From Bin87 sp965204905 (GTDB taxonomy: Bacteria > Chloroflexota > Dehalococcoidia > Lucifugimonadales > UBA3495): a stretch of DNA of 64,000 nt. Where the stretch lies: NCBI GenBank assembly GCA_965204905.1, contig OZ242042.1, positions 4,029,832-4,093,831 of the forward strand, written 5' to 3'. The notes under the pieces are model-generated. The model made no database searches. It was given only the letters and a program-made list of their open reading frames with translations, and was not told the DNA's origin. The position numbers and the translations under genes were made by a program. Shown here one piece after another: positions 40,762-49,608 of this stretch; the stretch's first letter is position 1; each line of letters opens with the position of its first letter.

Positions 40762-42441
40762 TTATTCCACGGATACCAGGTAGGGGTAGTGGGGCTGGCC
40801 GCCGGCGTACACGTCAACTTCGGCGCCCCGATAGGAGGTTTCCAGGGCTTCCGACAAACGGGCGGCCCGTTCCTCGTCGGCGCCTTCGCCCCAATAGAGG
40901 GTGATGATGCTGTCTTCGTCGATGGATGAATGGGCGATGCCGTCGATGACCGCGCTTTCGGGGTCCGGCGTGAGCGCGACGAGGCTGCCGTCGAGGATGG
41001 CCATGAACTGGCCCTCGTTGACCGACTGACCATCAACGGTTGAATCGCGGACCGCCTGGGTTATTTCCAGGGTTTCGATGGATGCGCTGGCCAAGTCCAT
41101 GCTGTTGAGATTGTCGGTGACCGACACCTCCGGGTTGAAACCGAGCATGGCGGCGGTGCCCTGGGGCATTGAGCGGGTATTGACCACGTGCAGGTTGACG
41201 CCATCGGTGTCGGCGTCGGCGGCCTGGCCGGCGGTGAGGATCACGTTGGAGTTGTTGGGCAGGACGATGACGTCGGTGGTGCCGGTGGACAGAACGGCGT
41301 CGATGATTTCGCTGGCGCTGGGGTTGAGGGTCTGGCCGCCGGGCACGATGGCGGCGCAGCCGGCGTCCTGGAACAGTGCGGCAATGCCCGGGCCGGAGGC
41401 GACGGCGACTACCGACACGCCGGGCCGGATTTCGGTGGGCCGGGCGCGTTCGCGGTGTCCGGTGGTCCAGTCCCGGTTCTGGAGGCTCATGTTGTCGATC
41501 TTGACTTCGTCAATGTCGCCGTGGGCGACGCCGAAGGTCAGGGCCGCGCCGGGGTCCTCGGTATGGACGTGGACGCGGACGGCGGAACCGCCGCCGATGA
41601 TGACGGTGGAATCGGCGATGGCGTCCAGGCCGGCGCGGAGGACGTCAACCTTGAGGTCCTGCCCGTGGATTACGAACTGGGTGCAGTAGCCGAATTCCTC
41701 TTCTTCGTGGGCTTCCAGAAAATCGGTGTCGATGGAGACGGAGGCGGTTTGCGTGGGGTCGATGAGACCACCGACGCTGCGCAAGCCGAGGTCGGTGGGC
41801 GGCCCGGTTTCGCCCAGCAGATGTTGCAGCGCGCCGCCGATGATGGCGACGACGCCCAGGCCGCCGGAATCGACGACGCCGGCCTCCTTGAGCACGGGCA
41901 ACTGTTCAGGCGTCAGGGCCAGCGCCTCGATTGCGCCGTCGTAGGCAATCTGCCACAGGGCGATAACGTCGCGTTCGCCGGCGTCGTTGGCGCGAACCGA
42001 GGCGTCGGACGCGCCGCGGATGACGGACAGCATGGTGCCCTCGCGGGGCTGGCTGACCGCGCCGTAGGCGGAATCGGTGGCGGAGCGGAAAGCGGCCACG
42101 GCGTCTGAGGTCTCGATGATCTCGGAGCCGGCCACGCCGTCGGCAAAGCCGCGCAGCAGCTGGGACAGGATGACGCCGCTGTTGCCCCGCGCGCCCCAGA
42201 ACGCGCCGGTGGCGATGGACTCGGCGACTTCCCAGGCGGCGGACTTGTCGGCATCCTTGTTCATCTGCTCGATGCCGGCGCGGAGGGTGAGGAGCATGTT
42301 GGTGCCGGTGTCGCCGTCGGGCACGGGGAATACGTTGAGGGCGTTGGCGGCGTCGCGGTAGAGTTCCATATACGCGGCTGCGCCGAGCATGGCCTGCCGC
42401 AGGTCGGAACCGTAGAGAACGGTGGTGCTGGTGGTAGTCAT
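40762..42441 (-). CDS. fakA: Fatty acid kinase subunit FakA-like (DAK2/YloV family)
   Basis: The 559-residue protein has an N-terminal DAK2 (dihydroxyacetone-kinase L) ATP-binding domain with NVFPVPDGDTGTNM (37-49) and GARGNSGVILSQLLRG. A middle domain has 'EFGYCTQFVIHG' and 'VHVHTEDPG', and the C-terminal DegV-like EDD fold has 'VSVVAVASGPGIAALFQDAGCAAIVPGGQTLNPS'. This is the YloV/FakA architecture. It phosphorylates fatty acids bound to FakB to make acyl-phosphate. The ATG at 42441 was chosen as the last Met before the conserved region. An extended -10 lies upstream on the minus strand. Confidence 0.92.
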   Translation of the reverse strand: MTTTSTTVLYGSDLRQAMLGAAAYMELYRDAANALNVFPVPDGDTGTNMLLTLRAGIEQMNKDADKSAAWEVAESIATGAFWGARGNSGVILSQLLRGFADGVAGSEIIETSDAVAAFRSATDSAYGAVSQPREGTMLSVIRGASDASVRANDAGERDVIALWQIAYDGAIEALALTPEQLPVLKEAGVVDSGGLGVVAIIGGALQHLLGETGPPTDLGLRSVGGLIDPTQTASVSIDTDFLEAHEEEEFGYCTQFVIHGQDLKVDVLRAGLDAIADSTVIIGGGSAVRVHVHTEDPGAALTFGVAHGDIDEVKIDNMSLQNRDWTTGHRERARPTEIRPGVSVVAVASGPGIAALFQDAGCAAIVPGGQTLNPSASEIIDAVLSTGTTDVIVLPNNSNVILTAGQAADADTDGVNLHVVNTRSMPQGTAAMLGFNPEVSVTDNLNSMDLASASIETLEITQAVRDSTVDGQSVNEGQFMAILDGSLVALTPDPESAVIDGIAHSSIDEDSIITLYWGEGADEERAARLSEALETSYRGAEVDVYAGGQPHYPYLVSVE

Positions 42442-42470
42442 TATGAGCCTGGTGATGTCAGGATGGGCAG

Positions 42471-42479
42471 AGTATAGCA
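42471..42479 (-). promoter_or_regulatory. Candidate extended -10 promoter for fakA-degV
   Basis: On the minus strand TGC is followed by TATACT, about 30 bases before the fakA start. No clear -35; the GCATGGATGG repeat occupies that position. Confidence 0.4.
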
Positions 42480-42490
42480 CGGGGGTTTTC

Positions 42491-42520
42491 TTGCATGGAT
42501 GGACAGGATGAACAGGATTT
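42491..42520. repeat. Dispersed repeat TGCATGGATGGACAGGATGA
   Basis: Matches 35031-35063 and the sequence interrupted by the MITE at 49609-49750. Located between the divergent fakA and ruvB genes. Confidence 0.7.
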
Positions 42521-42578
42521 TCCGATTGGCGGGTGATGTTGGGTAAGGGGAGCCGATTTCGGGTATCATATCGCCAGG

Positions 42579-43703
42579 ATGACGAATAGAGAACGAATAA
42601 AGTTCAAAATGTCAACAGAACCTAGACAAAACGGAGAGGACGCGGCACGCGAGCCGGGTGATGAGGTTGAGCGCCCGGTGTCGCCGGACGCGCGGGGGGA
42701 GGAGAGGGAGCAGGAAACGCGGTTGCGGCCGGCGCGGTTGGGCGATTTTGTGGGCCAACCGCAGGTGAAGGAAAACCTGAGCATCGCCATGCAGGCGGCG
42801 CGGATGCGCGAGGAACCGCTGGATCACGTGGTGATCTACGGGCCGCCGGGGTTGGGCAAGACGACGCTGGCCAACATCATCGCCAACGAGATGGGGACGA
42901 CGATCAAGGTTACGGCGGGGCCGGCCATCGAGCGGGCCAGCGACGTAGCGTCCATCCTGACGGGGTTGCAGCCCAACGACGTGCTGTTCATCGACGAGAT
43001 TCACCGGCTGAACCGGGCGGTGGAAGAGGTGATGTACTCGGCGATGGAGGACTTTTTCCTGTCGTGGGTGGTGGGCAAGGGACTGTCGGCGCGGAGCATC
43101 AACCTGCGCATCAACCCGTTCACGCTGGTGGGGGCGACGACGCGGTACTCGCTGGTGAGCGCACCGCTGCGGGACCGGTTCGGCTCGGTGTTCCGGCTGG
43201 ACTACTACTCCGACGAGGATATGGCGACGGTGGTGCAGCGGTCGGCGCGGATCCTGGGGATCGAGGCGGACGACGAGGGGATTGGCGAGGTGGCGATGCG
43301 ATCGAGGGGCACGCCGCGGATCGCCAACCGGCTGTTGCGGCGGGCGCGGGACTACGCGCTGGTGAAGGCGGACAACCGGATCTCCGGGCCGGTGGCGCGG
43401 GAATCGCTGGACCGGCTGGGAGTGGATGCGCGGGGGCTGGACGAAACGGACCACCGGCTGCTGACCAGCATCATCCACAAGTTCAACGGCGGGCCGGTGG
43501 GTCTGGACACGCTGGCCGCGTCCATGAGCGAGGACGCCAGCACGGTGATGGAGGTGCTGGAGCCGTTCCTACTTCAACAGGGGTTCCTGGAGCGCACGCC
43601 GAGGGGTCGGATGGCGACGCGGCTGGCCTACGAGTACATGGGCTGGCCGTGGGGTGGCGGGGATGACGGCGGGCGGCAGGCGCAGTTGTTTGGGGGCGGT
43701 TAG
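42579..43703 (+). CDS. ruvB: Holliday junction branch migration helicase RuvB
   Basis: The 374-residue AAA+ protein has Walker A GPPGLGKT (88-95), Walker B VLFIDEIHRLNR (about 136-147), sensor 1 LVGATTR, the Arg-finger-containing LVSAPLRDRFGSVFRLDYY, and the C-terminal winged helix (TVMEVLEPFLLQQGFLERTPRGRMAT). RuvB drives branch migration with RuvA, which is not in the window. The N-terminus is longer than usual; ATG 42609 (Met11) is an alternative start. A TATCAT lies at 42564-42569, just upstream. Confidence 0.97.
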   Translation: MTNRERIKFKMSTEPRQNGEDAAREPGDEVERPVSPDARGEEREQETRLRPARLGDFVGQPQVKENLSIAMQAARMREEPLDHVVIYGPPGLGKTTLANIIANEMGTTIKVTAGPAIERASDVASILTGLQPNDVLFIDEIHRLNRAVEEVMYSAMEDFFLSWVVGKGLSARSINLRINPFTLVGATTRYSLVSAPLRDRFGSVFRLDYYSDEDMATVVQRSARILGIEADDEGIGEVAMRSRGTPRIANRLLRRARDYALVKADNRISGPVARESLDRLGVDARGLDETDHRLLTSIIHKFNGGPVGLDTLAASMSEDASTVMEVLEPFLLQQGFLERTPRGRMATRLAYEYMGWPWGGGDDGGRQAQLFGGG

Positions 43704-43725
43704 AGCAGTTTGCGTGGATGGGCAG

Positions 43726-44124
43726 TTACGGGTCACGCGGGGCGGCCAGGAACTCGGCGTCGTTGATGTAGGCTGCGGTTTCCCGGATGCGTCGCTCGGT
43801 TTCCTGGTTGCACCGCCCGTCGTAGAAGCAGGCGCCGTGCAACTGACTGTGGCGGCTGTAGTACCGGCCCTGGAGTGATCGGGTGGCGGGCCGCTGGCTG
43901 GCCAGATTGTCCAGGCCGTCCGACGTTGCGGCGGCGGTTTCCGGTTCCGCTTCGGTCAGCGTGAGGATGAGGGCGTCGGTGGCTCTTTTGGTGGCGCACC
44001 ACGCTTTCTCGGCGGCGTCGCGGATGTCGCCGGCTTCTAGGCGTTCAATGGCTTGGGCTTGCATTTGTCGCGCGTCCGCAAAAAGCAGGGCGACGCGGTC
44101 GCGGATGGGAGCGGTTGTAGTCAA
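43726..44124 (-). CDS. HEPN-like small helical protein
   Basis: The 132-residue helical protein contains 'AIERLEAGDIRDAAEKAWCATKRATDALIL', the pattern of HEPN/PaREP1-type domains in which paired helices form dimers. It also has 'RSLQGRYYSRHSQLHGACFYDGRC'. No partner nucleotidyltransferase lies beside it. A promoter (TTTACA, 16-base spacer, TAACAT) lies upstream on the minus strand. The role could be RNA-targeting or regulatory; it is not settled by sequence. It is related in style to the protein at 54314-54790. Confidence 0.65.
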   Translation of the reverse strand: MTTTAPIRDRVALLFADARQMQAQAIERLEAGDIRDAAEKAWCATKRATDALILTLTEAEPETAAATSDGLDNLASQRPATRSLQGRYYSRHSQLHGACFYDGRCNQETERRIRETAAYINDAEFLAAPRDP

Positions 44125-44151
44125 GGAAATCTCCGGGAGGGCTTGGAGGAT

Positions 44152-44179
44152 ATGTTACCAGTATCTCGCAATCTGTAAA
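44152..44179 (-). promoter_or_regulatory. Candidate promoter of the HEPN-like gene
   Basis: On the minus strand TTTACA (44174-44179), a 16-base spacer and TAACAT (44152-44157), about 28 bases before the start at 44124. Confidence 0.4.
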
Positions 44180-44232
44180 CGGGGATGCTGTCCTTGCCAT
44201 TTTCGAGGAAACCTGCATTAACGGCACGATAG

Positions 44233-44341
44233 TTGACATAACAAATCAGTCTGCGACAGATCAGCGATGCTGCAACTGAATGTTATTTGACATAACGAAC
44301 AATAAATGAATGGACGTTCGGCTGGGTGCCTTGAATGTTAT
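44233..44341 (+). promoter_or_regulatory. Repeated motifs upstream of the F420 operon (possible operators)
   Basis: TTGACATAAC occurs at 44233-44242 and 44287-44296, and TGAATGTTAT at 44277-44286 and 44332-44341. The two motif types meet as the palindromic GTTATTTGACATAAC at 44282-44296. The spacing suggests a regulator-binding region or tandem promoters for the cof genes. Confidence 0.4.
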
Positions 44342-44359
44342 GGGGCGCCTGCTTACAAT
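44331..44359 (+). promoter_or_regulatory. Candidate promoter of the F420 biosynthesis operon
   Basis: TTGAAT (44331-44336), a 17-base spacer and TACAAT (44354-44359), 38 bases before the GTG start of cofG. Confidence 0.5.
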
Positions 44360-44396
44360 GGCTTGAGTTTTTGATTTCCCGCCAGGAACCGCCAAC

Positions 44397-45617
44397 GTGA
44401 CCTCCGTACTTTCCACTTCTGCCGTCAGCCGACGATTGCCGTCGCTTGAGCGCCCGCTGAGCGGCGCCGAGCTATCCGGCCATGATGCGATGCGACTGGT
44501 GGATGTTGATGGCGACGGGATGGACGAGCTTTGCGGCGTGGCTTCGGAGTTGAGGGATCGAGGACGGGGCAGGGTCATTACGTTTTCGCCCAAGGTGTTC
44601 ATACCGCTGACTCGCCTGTGCCGGGACTTCTGCGGGTACTGCACCTTCCGGCAGTCGCCCGACGAGGCGGATGAGCTGTTCCTTTCGGGCGACGCTGTGA
44701 TGTCGGTAGCACAGGCCGGCGAGCGGCTGGGTTGCACGGAGGCGCTGTTCACGCTGGGCGAGCGGCCAGAGCAGCGGTATGCCGAGGCCGGCCAGTGGCT
44801 GGACGCCAACGGATACCGCACGACGCTGGCGTACCTGTCCGAAATGTGCCGGCGGGTGTTCGAGGAAACGGATCTGCTGCCCCACGGGAATCCGGGAACC
44901 ATGAGCCGCCGGGAGCTGGAGGCGTTGCAGCCCACCAATCCGTCGGTGGGAATCATGCTGGAAAGCTCCAGCCCGCGACTTTACGAATCCGGCGGGCCAC
45001 ACGAGTTCGCGCCGAGCAAGCGGCCGCGGGTGCGGCTGCGTACCATGGAACTGGCCGGCGAGTTGGGGATACCGTTCACCACGGGAATCCTGATCGGCAT
45101 CGGGGAGACGCGGACGGAGCGGGTGGAGTCGCTGCTGGCGATACGGGATTTGCACCGCCGGTTCGGGCACATCCAGGAAGTGATCGTACAGAATTTTCGG
45201 GCCAAGTCGGACACGCCGATGGCGGATGCGCCGGACGCATCCGGCGACGAACTGATGTGGACGACGGCGGTAGCGCGGCTGATCCTGGGCGAGCGGGTGA
45301 ACATACAGGTGCCGCCCAACCTGAGCGAAGACTACGAACGGTACATCCACGCCGGCATCAACGACTGGGGCGGCGTGTCGCCGTTGACGATTGACTACGT
45401 GAACCCGGAGGCGCCGTGGCCGCAGTTGGCGGAATTACAGCGGCGCACCGAAGCCGCCGGATACGAACTGCGGCCACGGCTGCCGGTTTATCCCGAGTAT
45501 TTTGCCAACGGGTCGGACTGGCCGCTGCCGCCGACGCTGAAAGAGAAACTGCTCCGCCTGACTGACCAGGACGGATACGTGAAAGGGGGAATGCAACGCT
45601 ATGCCCGGAATGACTGA
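44397..45617 (+). CDS. cofG: FO synthase subunit CofG (radical SAM)
   Basis: The 406-residue radical SAM enzyme has CRDFCGYC (Cys75, Cys79, Cys82) within PLTRLCRDFCGYCTF, then LGERPEQRY, GNPGTMSRRELE, VGIMLESSSPRLYE, PFTTGILIGIGETR, VIVQNFRAKSDTPM and VQVPPNL-like NIQVPPNLSEDY. All are typical of CofG. With CofH it makes the deazaflavin FO from a tyrosine-derived intermediate. The start is GTG at 44397, with AGGAA eight bases upstream. It overlaps cofH by 17 bases, as the first gene of a cofG-cofH-cofD-cofC-LLM operon. Confidence 0.96.
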   Translation: MTSVLSTSAVSRRLPSLERPLSGAELSGHDAMRLVDVDGDGMDELCGVASELRDRGRGRVITFSPKVFIPLTRLCRDFCGYCTFRQSPDEADELFLSGDAVMSVAQAGERLGCTEALFTLGERPEQRYAEAGQWLDANGYRTTLAYLSEMCRRVFEETDLLPHGNPGTMSRRELEALQPTNPSVGIMLESSSPRLYESGGPHEFAPSKRPRVRLRTMELAGELGIPFTTGILIGIGETRTERVESLLAIRDLHRRFGHIQEVIVQNFRAKSDTPMADAPDASGDELMWTTAVARLILGERVNIQVPPNLSEDYERYIHAGINDWGGVSPLTIDYVNPEAPWPQLAELQRRTEAAGYELRPRLPVYPEYFANGSDWPLPPTLKEKLLRLTDQDGYVKGGMQRYARND

Positions 45618-46935
45618 TAAGGATATGCCTGGCCGGGACGCGCCGGCGACCCTGGCCGCGCTGATGGCCGGAGTGCGGTCGGATGTTGCCGACGTATTGA
45701 ACCGGGCGTTGGCCGGCGACGACATCACGGTGGATGACGGCAACCTGCTGTTTGAAACGGCGGGGACCGAATTCATGGCGATGACCATGGTGGCCGACGA
45801 GTTGCGCCGGCGGGCGGTTGGCGACCTGGTGACCTACGTGGTGAACCGGAACGTCAACTTCACCAACGTGTGCATCAAGCGGTGCGGCTTTTGCGCGTTC
45901 AGCCGGGACTTCCGGGAAGAGGAAGGCTACTTCCTGCCGGTTAGCGAGATCATCCGGCGGGCGAAGGAAGCCCAGGACTACGGCGCAACCGAAGTCTGCA
46001 TCCAGGCCGGGTTGCCGCCGCAGATGGAGGGCGATCTGTACATCCGGCTGTGCGAGGCGATCAAGGAAGAGTTGCCCGACATGCACATTCACGGCTTTTC
46101 GCCGGAGGAGGTGTTGTACGGCTCGATACGTTCCCGGTGCAGCATCCGCGAATACCTGCAAGGATTGAAGGACGCCGGCGTGGGCAGCTTGCCGGGAACG
46201 TCGGCGGAGGTGCTGGACCAGGAACTGCGCGACATCATTTCGCCGGGCCGCATCACCGTTGACCAATGGATTGAAGTTATCACCAACGCGCACGACCTGG
46301 GCATCCCGACGACATCCACCGTGATGTTCGGGCACCGGGAAACCAACGCGCAGATCGTGCGGCACATCGCGCTGCTACGGGACATTCAGCAGAGCACGGG
46401 CGGGTTCACCGAGTTCGTGCCGCTGAGTTTCGTGGCGTCGGAAGCGCCGATGTACTTCAAGCAGACGGTGGAGGGCGTGCGCTCGGGGCCGACGGGGATG
46501 GACGTAATCAAGGTACACGCCATCGCCCGGATTATGCTGAACAACTGGATTCCCAACATCCAGGCGTCGTGGGTGAAAGAAGGCAGCCGAATGTCGCAGC
46601 TGCTGCTGACGGCCGGCGTCAACGACCTGGGCGGCACGCTGATCAACGAAAGCATCTCCACGTCGGCCGGGGCGATGCACGGGCAGCTGATGCGTCCGGG
46701 CGAGTTCCGGGGAATGATCCGCGAGGCGGGCCGGACGCCGGCCGAGCGTTACACTACCTACGGGCTGCGCCGGATCTACGGCGATACGGACGAAGTGTTG
46801 GATCCCCTGGACATGGTGGGTGACAACGTGGAGGAGATTTTCGGGTCGTACAACCAGTTGGTGCAGATGGAGGGCTACCGCTTTGAGCATCCCCGGCACG
46901 AGCGGGAACGGGCTGCGGCCAATCCCTCGAGCTAG
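45601..46935 (+). CDS. cofH: FO synthase subunit CofH (radical SAM)
   Basis: The 444-residue radical SAM enzyme has NFTNVCIKRCGFCAF (Cys91, Cys95, Cys98), EVCIQAGLPPQMEGDLY, HIHGFSPEEVLYG, AGVGSLPGTSAEVLD, TTSTVMFGHRET, EFVPLSFVASEAPMY, and the C-terminal NDLGGTLINESISTSAGAMHG. This last segment distinguishes CofH from MqnC/MqnE-type relatives. It joins tyrosine and 5-amino-6-ribitylamino-uracil. A ribosome site (AAAGGGGGA) lies inside the end of cofG. Three bases separate it from cofD. Confidence 0.96.
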   Translation: MPGMTDKDMPGRDAPATLAALMAGVRSDVADVLNRALAGDDITVDDGNLLFETAGTEFMAMTMVADELRRRAVGDLVTYVVNRNVNFTNVCIKRCGFCAFSRDFREEEGYFLPVSEIIRRAKEAQDYGATEVCIQAGLPPQMEGDLYIRLCEAIKEELPDMHIHGFSPEEVLYGSIRSRCSIREYLQGLKDAGVGSLPGTSAEVLDQELRDIISPGRITVDQWIEVITNAHDLGIPTTSTVMFGHRETNAQIVRHIALLRDIQQSTGGFTEFVPLSFVASEAPMYFKQTVEGVRSGPTGMDVIKVHAIARIMLNNWIPNIQASWVKEGSRMSQLLLTAGVNDLGGTLINESISTSAGAMHGQLMRPGEFRGMIREAGRTPAERYTTYGLRRIYGDTDEVLDPLDMVGDNVEEIFGSYNQLVQMEGYRFEHPRHERERAAANPSS

Positions 46936-46938
46936 CCC

Positions 46939-47892
46939 ATGAGCGCATCGGGGGGCAACAAGGTGCTGGCGCTGGCCGGCGGCGTTGGCGGAGCCAAGCT
47001 GGCGCTGGGTCTGGCCAGGGTATTGCCGCCGGAGCGGTTGACCATCGTGGTCAATACCGGGGACGACGAGGAGTTCCACGGCCTGCACGTATCGCCCGAC
47101 CTGGACACCATGACCTATACGCTGTCAGGATGGTACAACCAGGAAACCGGATGGGGCGTTGCCGGCGACTCCTTTGAGACGCTGGCCGTGCTGAAACGCC
47201 TGGGAGCCGATGCCTGGTTCAACCTGGGCGACCGGGATTTTGCCATGCACATCCGGCGCACGGAGTTGCTGCGGCAGGGCATGACGTTATCGCAGGTCAC
47301 GGCGGAATTGACGGGACGGCTGGGCATTGAGCATCCTATCGTGCCAATGAGCGACCAACCGGTGCGGACGGTGCTGGAAACGGACGCCGGCACGCTGTCG
47401 ATGCAGGAGTATTTCGTGAAGAACCGGGCGGCTCCCACAGTGCGGTCGATCCGGTACGCCGGAGCGGAGGATGCCGAGATGTCGCCCGGATTTACCGAGG
47501 CGCTGGAGTCGGCGGATACGATAGTGTTCTGCCCGTCCAACCCGCACCTGAGCGTCGCGCCAATACTGGCGGTGCCGGGCGTGCGGGATGCGATTGCGGG
47601 TCACACGGGCTGCCGGGTCGCGGTGAGTCCCATCGTGGGCGGCGACGCGGTGCGCGGTCCGGCGGGCAAGATCATGGGCGAGTTGGGCGCGGAAGTATCG
47701 TCGGTTGGCGTGGCCAGGGAATACCGGGGCCTATGCGACGTGCTGGTGGTGGACACGCAGGACGCGGGGCTTTCGGACGCTATCGCGGCGGTGGGGATTT
47801 CCCCGGCGGTGACTGGTACGATAATGCAGACGGATGAGGATAAGATTGCGCTGGCGCGAACGGTGTTGCAATTGGTCGAAACGTCGGAGTAA
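46939..47892 (+). CDS. cofD: 2-phospho-L-lactate (or PEP) transferase CofD
   Basis: The 317-residue protein begins NKVLALAGGVGGAKLALGLARVLPPERLTIVVNTGDDEEFHGLHVSPDLDTMTYTLSG and continues AWFNLGDRDFAMHIRRTELLRQGMTLSQVT. It also has PMSDQPVRTVL, VFCPSNPHLSVAPIL and SPIVGGDAVRGPAGKIM. These are the FO-binding and GDP-binding motifs of CofD/FbiA. It transfers the phospho-lactyl or phosphoenolpyruvyl group from CofC's product onto FO to form (dehydro-)F420-0. It is the third gene of the F420 operon, five bases before cofC. The glutamyl ligase cofE is not in the window. Confidence 0.96.
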   Translation: MSASGGNKVLALAGGVGGAKLALGLARVLPPERLTIVVNTGDDEEFHGLHVSPDLDTMTYTLSGWYNQETGWGVAGDSFETLAVLKRLGADAWFNLGDRDFAMHIRRTELLRQGMTLSQVTAELTGRLGIEHPIVPMSDQPVRTVLETDAGTLSMQEYFVKNRAAPTVRSIRYAGAEDAEMSPGFTEALESADTIVFCPSNPHLSVAPILAVPGVRDAIAGHTGCRVAVSPIVGGDAVRGPAGKIMGELGAEVSSVGVAREYRGLCDVLVVDTQDAGLSDAIAAVGISPAVTGTIMQTDEDKIALARTVLQLVETSE

Positions 47893-47897
47893 GCAGG

Positions 47898-48587
47898 ATG
47901 TTGACGGAAATGGGAAACAACGCCAACCCATCGGTGCTGCCGGTGGTGCCGATGAAACCGCTGTCCCAGTGCAAGACGCGGCTGGAGCGGATCATGGGGC
48001 CGCAGGATCGAGCCGACTTGACCATCGGGATGCTGCGGCGGGTGCTGCTGGCAATCCGGGGCGCCGGCGTTGACCCGTTCTGGGTGATTGGCGGCGACGA
48101 CCGGATCAGGAACATGTCCCGGACTCTGGGCGCGGTTTGGATGGAGGACCTGGGCCGGAACCTGAACGACACCATCACCAAGGCGTTTGAGAGCGCGCGG
48201 CTGCGGGAGGTGTCGGCCCTGTACCTGCCGGGCGACCTGCCGTTCATCAGGCCGGCCGACATTCACCAACTGATTCGCAGCGCGCAGCATCAGCACAACG
48301 TCACGCTGTCGCCGGCGCGGCGGGACGGCGGCACCAACGCCATACTGGTGCCTTACGACCTGATACCGTACTTCAGGCCGGAACTGGGCAGCAACAGCTT
48401 CCGCAAGCACGTGGGAACGGCGGCGCGTATGGGCGTGTCGGTGGCGTTCTACTACAGCGGCGGCATGGGGTTCGACCTGGACGACGGGTCGGACCTGGAT
48501 GAATACGAGCACATGGAGCCGGGCCTGTTGGAGCGGCTCATGGGGCGGAAACCGGGCGATATTAACCGAACGCCGCTGCAATTATGA
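47898..48587 (+). CDS. cofC: Guanylyltransferase CofC/FbiD for F420 synthesis
   Basis: The 229-residue nucleotidyltransferase has LPVVPMKPLSQCKTRLERIMG (the G-loop with 'KTRL'), VIGGDDRIR, DLGRNLNDTI, LYLPGDLPFIRPADI (metal-binding Asp), DGGTNAILVP and SFRKHVGTAARMGV. All are conserved CofC positions. It activates 2-phospholactate, PEP or 3-phosphoglycerate with GTP; which substrate is used cannot be told from sequence. The start at ATG 47898 lies too close to its AGGA; ATG 47910 would give better spacing. It is followed after 12 bases by an LLM oxidoreductase. Confidence 0.93.
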   Translation: MLTEMGNNANPSVLPVVPMKPLSQCKTRLERIMGPQDRADLTIGMLRRVLLAIRGAGVDPFWVIGGDDRIRNMSRTLGAVWMEDLGRNLNDTITKAFESARLREVSALYLPGDLPFIRPADIHQLIRSAQHQHNVTLSPARRDGGTNAILVPYDLIPYFRPELGSNSFRKHVGTAARMGVSVAFYYSGGMGFDLDDGSDLDEYEHMEPGLLERLMGRKPGDINRTPLQL

Positions 48588-48599
48588 GGAAGAAACTCG

Positions 48600-49586
48600 A
48601 TGTCCGACAATGTACAAATTGGTTGCCTGTTGCCCACGCGGGGGCTGCTGCTGGAGGATGACAAGCCGACGGACGCCGAATCGGTACTGCGGCTGGCTAC
48701 GTGGGCGGAAGAGGCCAGACTGGATTCGGTTTGGGTAGGCGACAGCCTGACCGCCAAGCCGCGGTTGGAGGCGATGACGACGCTGGCGGCCATCGCGGCG
48801 AGGACGTCACGGGTGCGGCTGGGCACGGCGGTGATGTTGATGGCGCTGCGGCATCCGGTGCTGCTGGCGCAGATGGTGGGTACGGTTGACCTTATTTCGG
48901 GCGGACGGTTACAGTTGGGCGTCGGCGTCGGCGGCGCGTTCAACGCGATGCAGCAGGCGGAATGGCGCAACGCCCAGGTGAACCAGCGGACGCGGGCGCC
49001 CCGGCTGGAAGAGATGTTGCAGGTAATCAAGGGCCTGGGCAAAGATGAGCCGTTCAGTTTCGAGGGCCGGCATTTTGAGTTGGACGACGTGGTGATGCAG
49101 CCAACGCCGGTGCAGTCCGGCGGCGTACCCGTCTATCTGGGCGTCCACTGGCACGGGCGCGGCGACGGCCAGGGAGCGCAGCGGGAACGGCAGGCGCGGA
49201 GGGCGGCGCGGCTGTCCGATGGGATAATCTCGATATCAGCGACGCCGGACGAGTTCATCGAGTTGAACGAAACGGTGGACGGCTACTGCGCGGAGTACGG
49301 CCGGGACCCGGATGCAATGTCGTCGGTGATGTACATGACGGTGAACCTGGACGAGGACGTGGCGCGCGCCGAAGCGGAGGCGGAGGACTGGCTGCTGGGG
49401 TACTACGGCGCGAACATCTGGGGCGACCGTTGGGGTCCGTTTGGCGACGCCGAGCGGGTGCGGGAGCGTCTGCATGCCTACGCGGAGGCGGGGGCGGACC
49501 AGATTGTGGTGCGGTTCGCGTCCTACCGGCAGGAAGAGCAGATGCAGACGTTTTTGGAGCAGGTTGCGCCCGATTTCCGGCGGTGA
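48600..49586 (+). CDS. LLM-class F420-dependent oxidoreductase
   Basis: The 328-residue TIM-barrel luciferase-like protein has VQIGCLLPTRGLLLED at its start, LATWAEEARLDSVWVGDSL, LGTAVMLMALRHPVLLAQMVGTVDLISGGRLQLGVGVGGA and FEGRHFELDDVVMQPTPVQSGGVPVYLG. These are the standard LLM blocks forming the F420/FMN pocket. It is the last gene of the cof operon, so F420 is the likely cofactor. The substrate is unknown. The ribosome site GAGGAAGAA overlaps the end of cofC. A MITE-like element follows. Confidence 0.93.
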   Translation: MSDNVQIGCLLPTRGLLLEDDKPTDAESVLRLATWAEEARLDSVWVGDSLTAKPRLEAMTTLAAIAARTSRVRLGTAVMLMALRHPVLLAQMVGTVDLISGGRLQLGVGVGGAFNAMQQAEWRNAQVNQRTRAPRLEEMLQVIKGLGKDEPFSFEGRHFELDDVVMQPTPVQSGGVPVYLGVHWHGRGDGQGAQRERQARRAARLSDGIISISATPDEFIELNETVDGYCAEYGRDPDAMSSVMYMTVNLDEDVARAEAEAEDWLLGYYGANIWGDRWGPFGDAERVRERLHAYAEAGADQIVVRFASYRQEEQMQTFLEQVAPDFRR

Positions 49587-49608
49587 CGGCTTTTCATGGA
49601 TGGACAGG

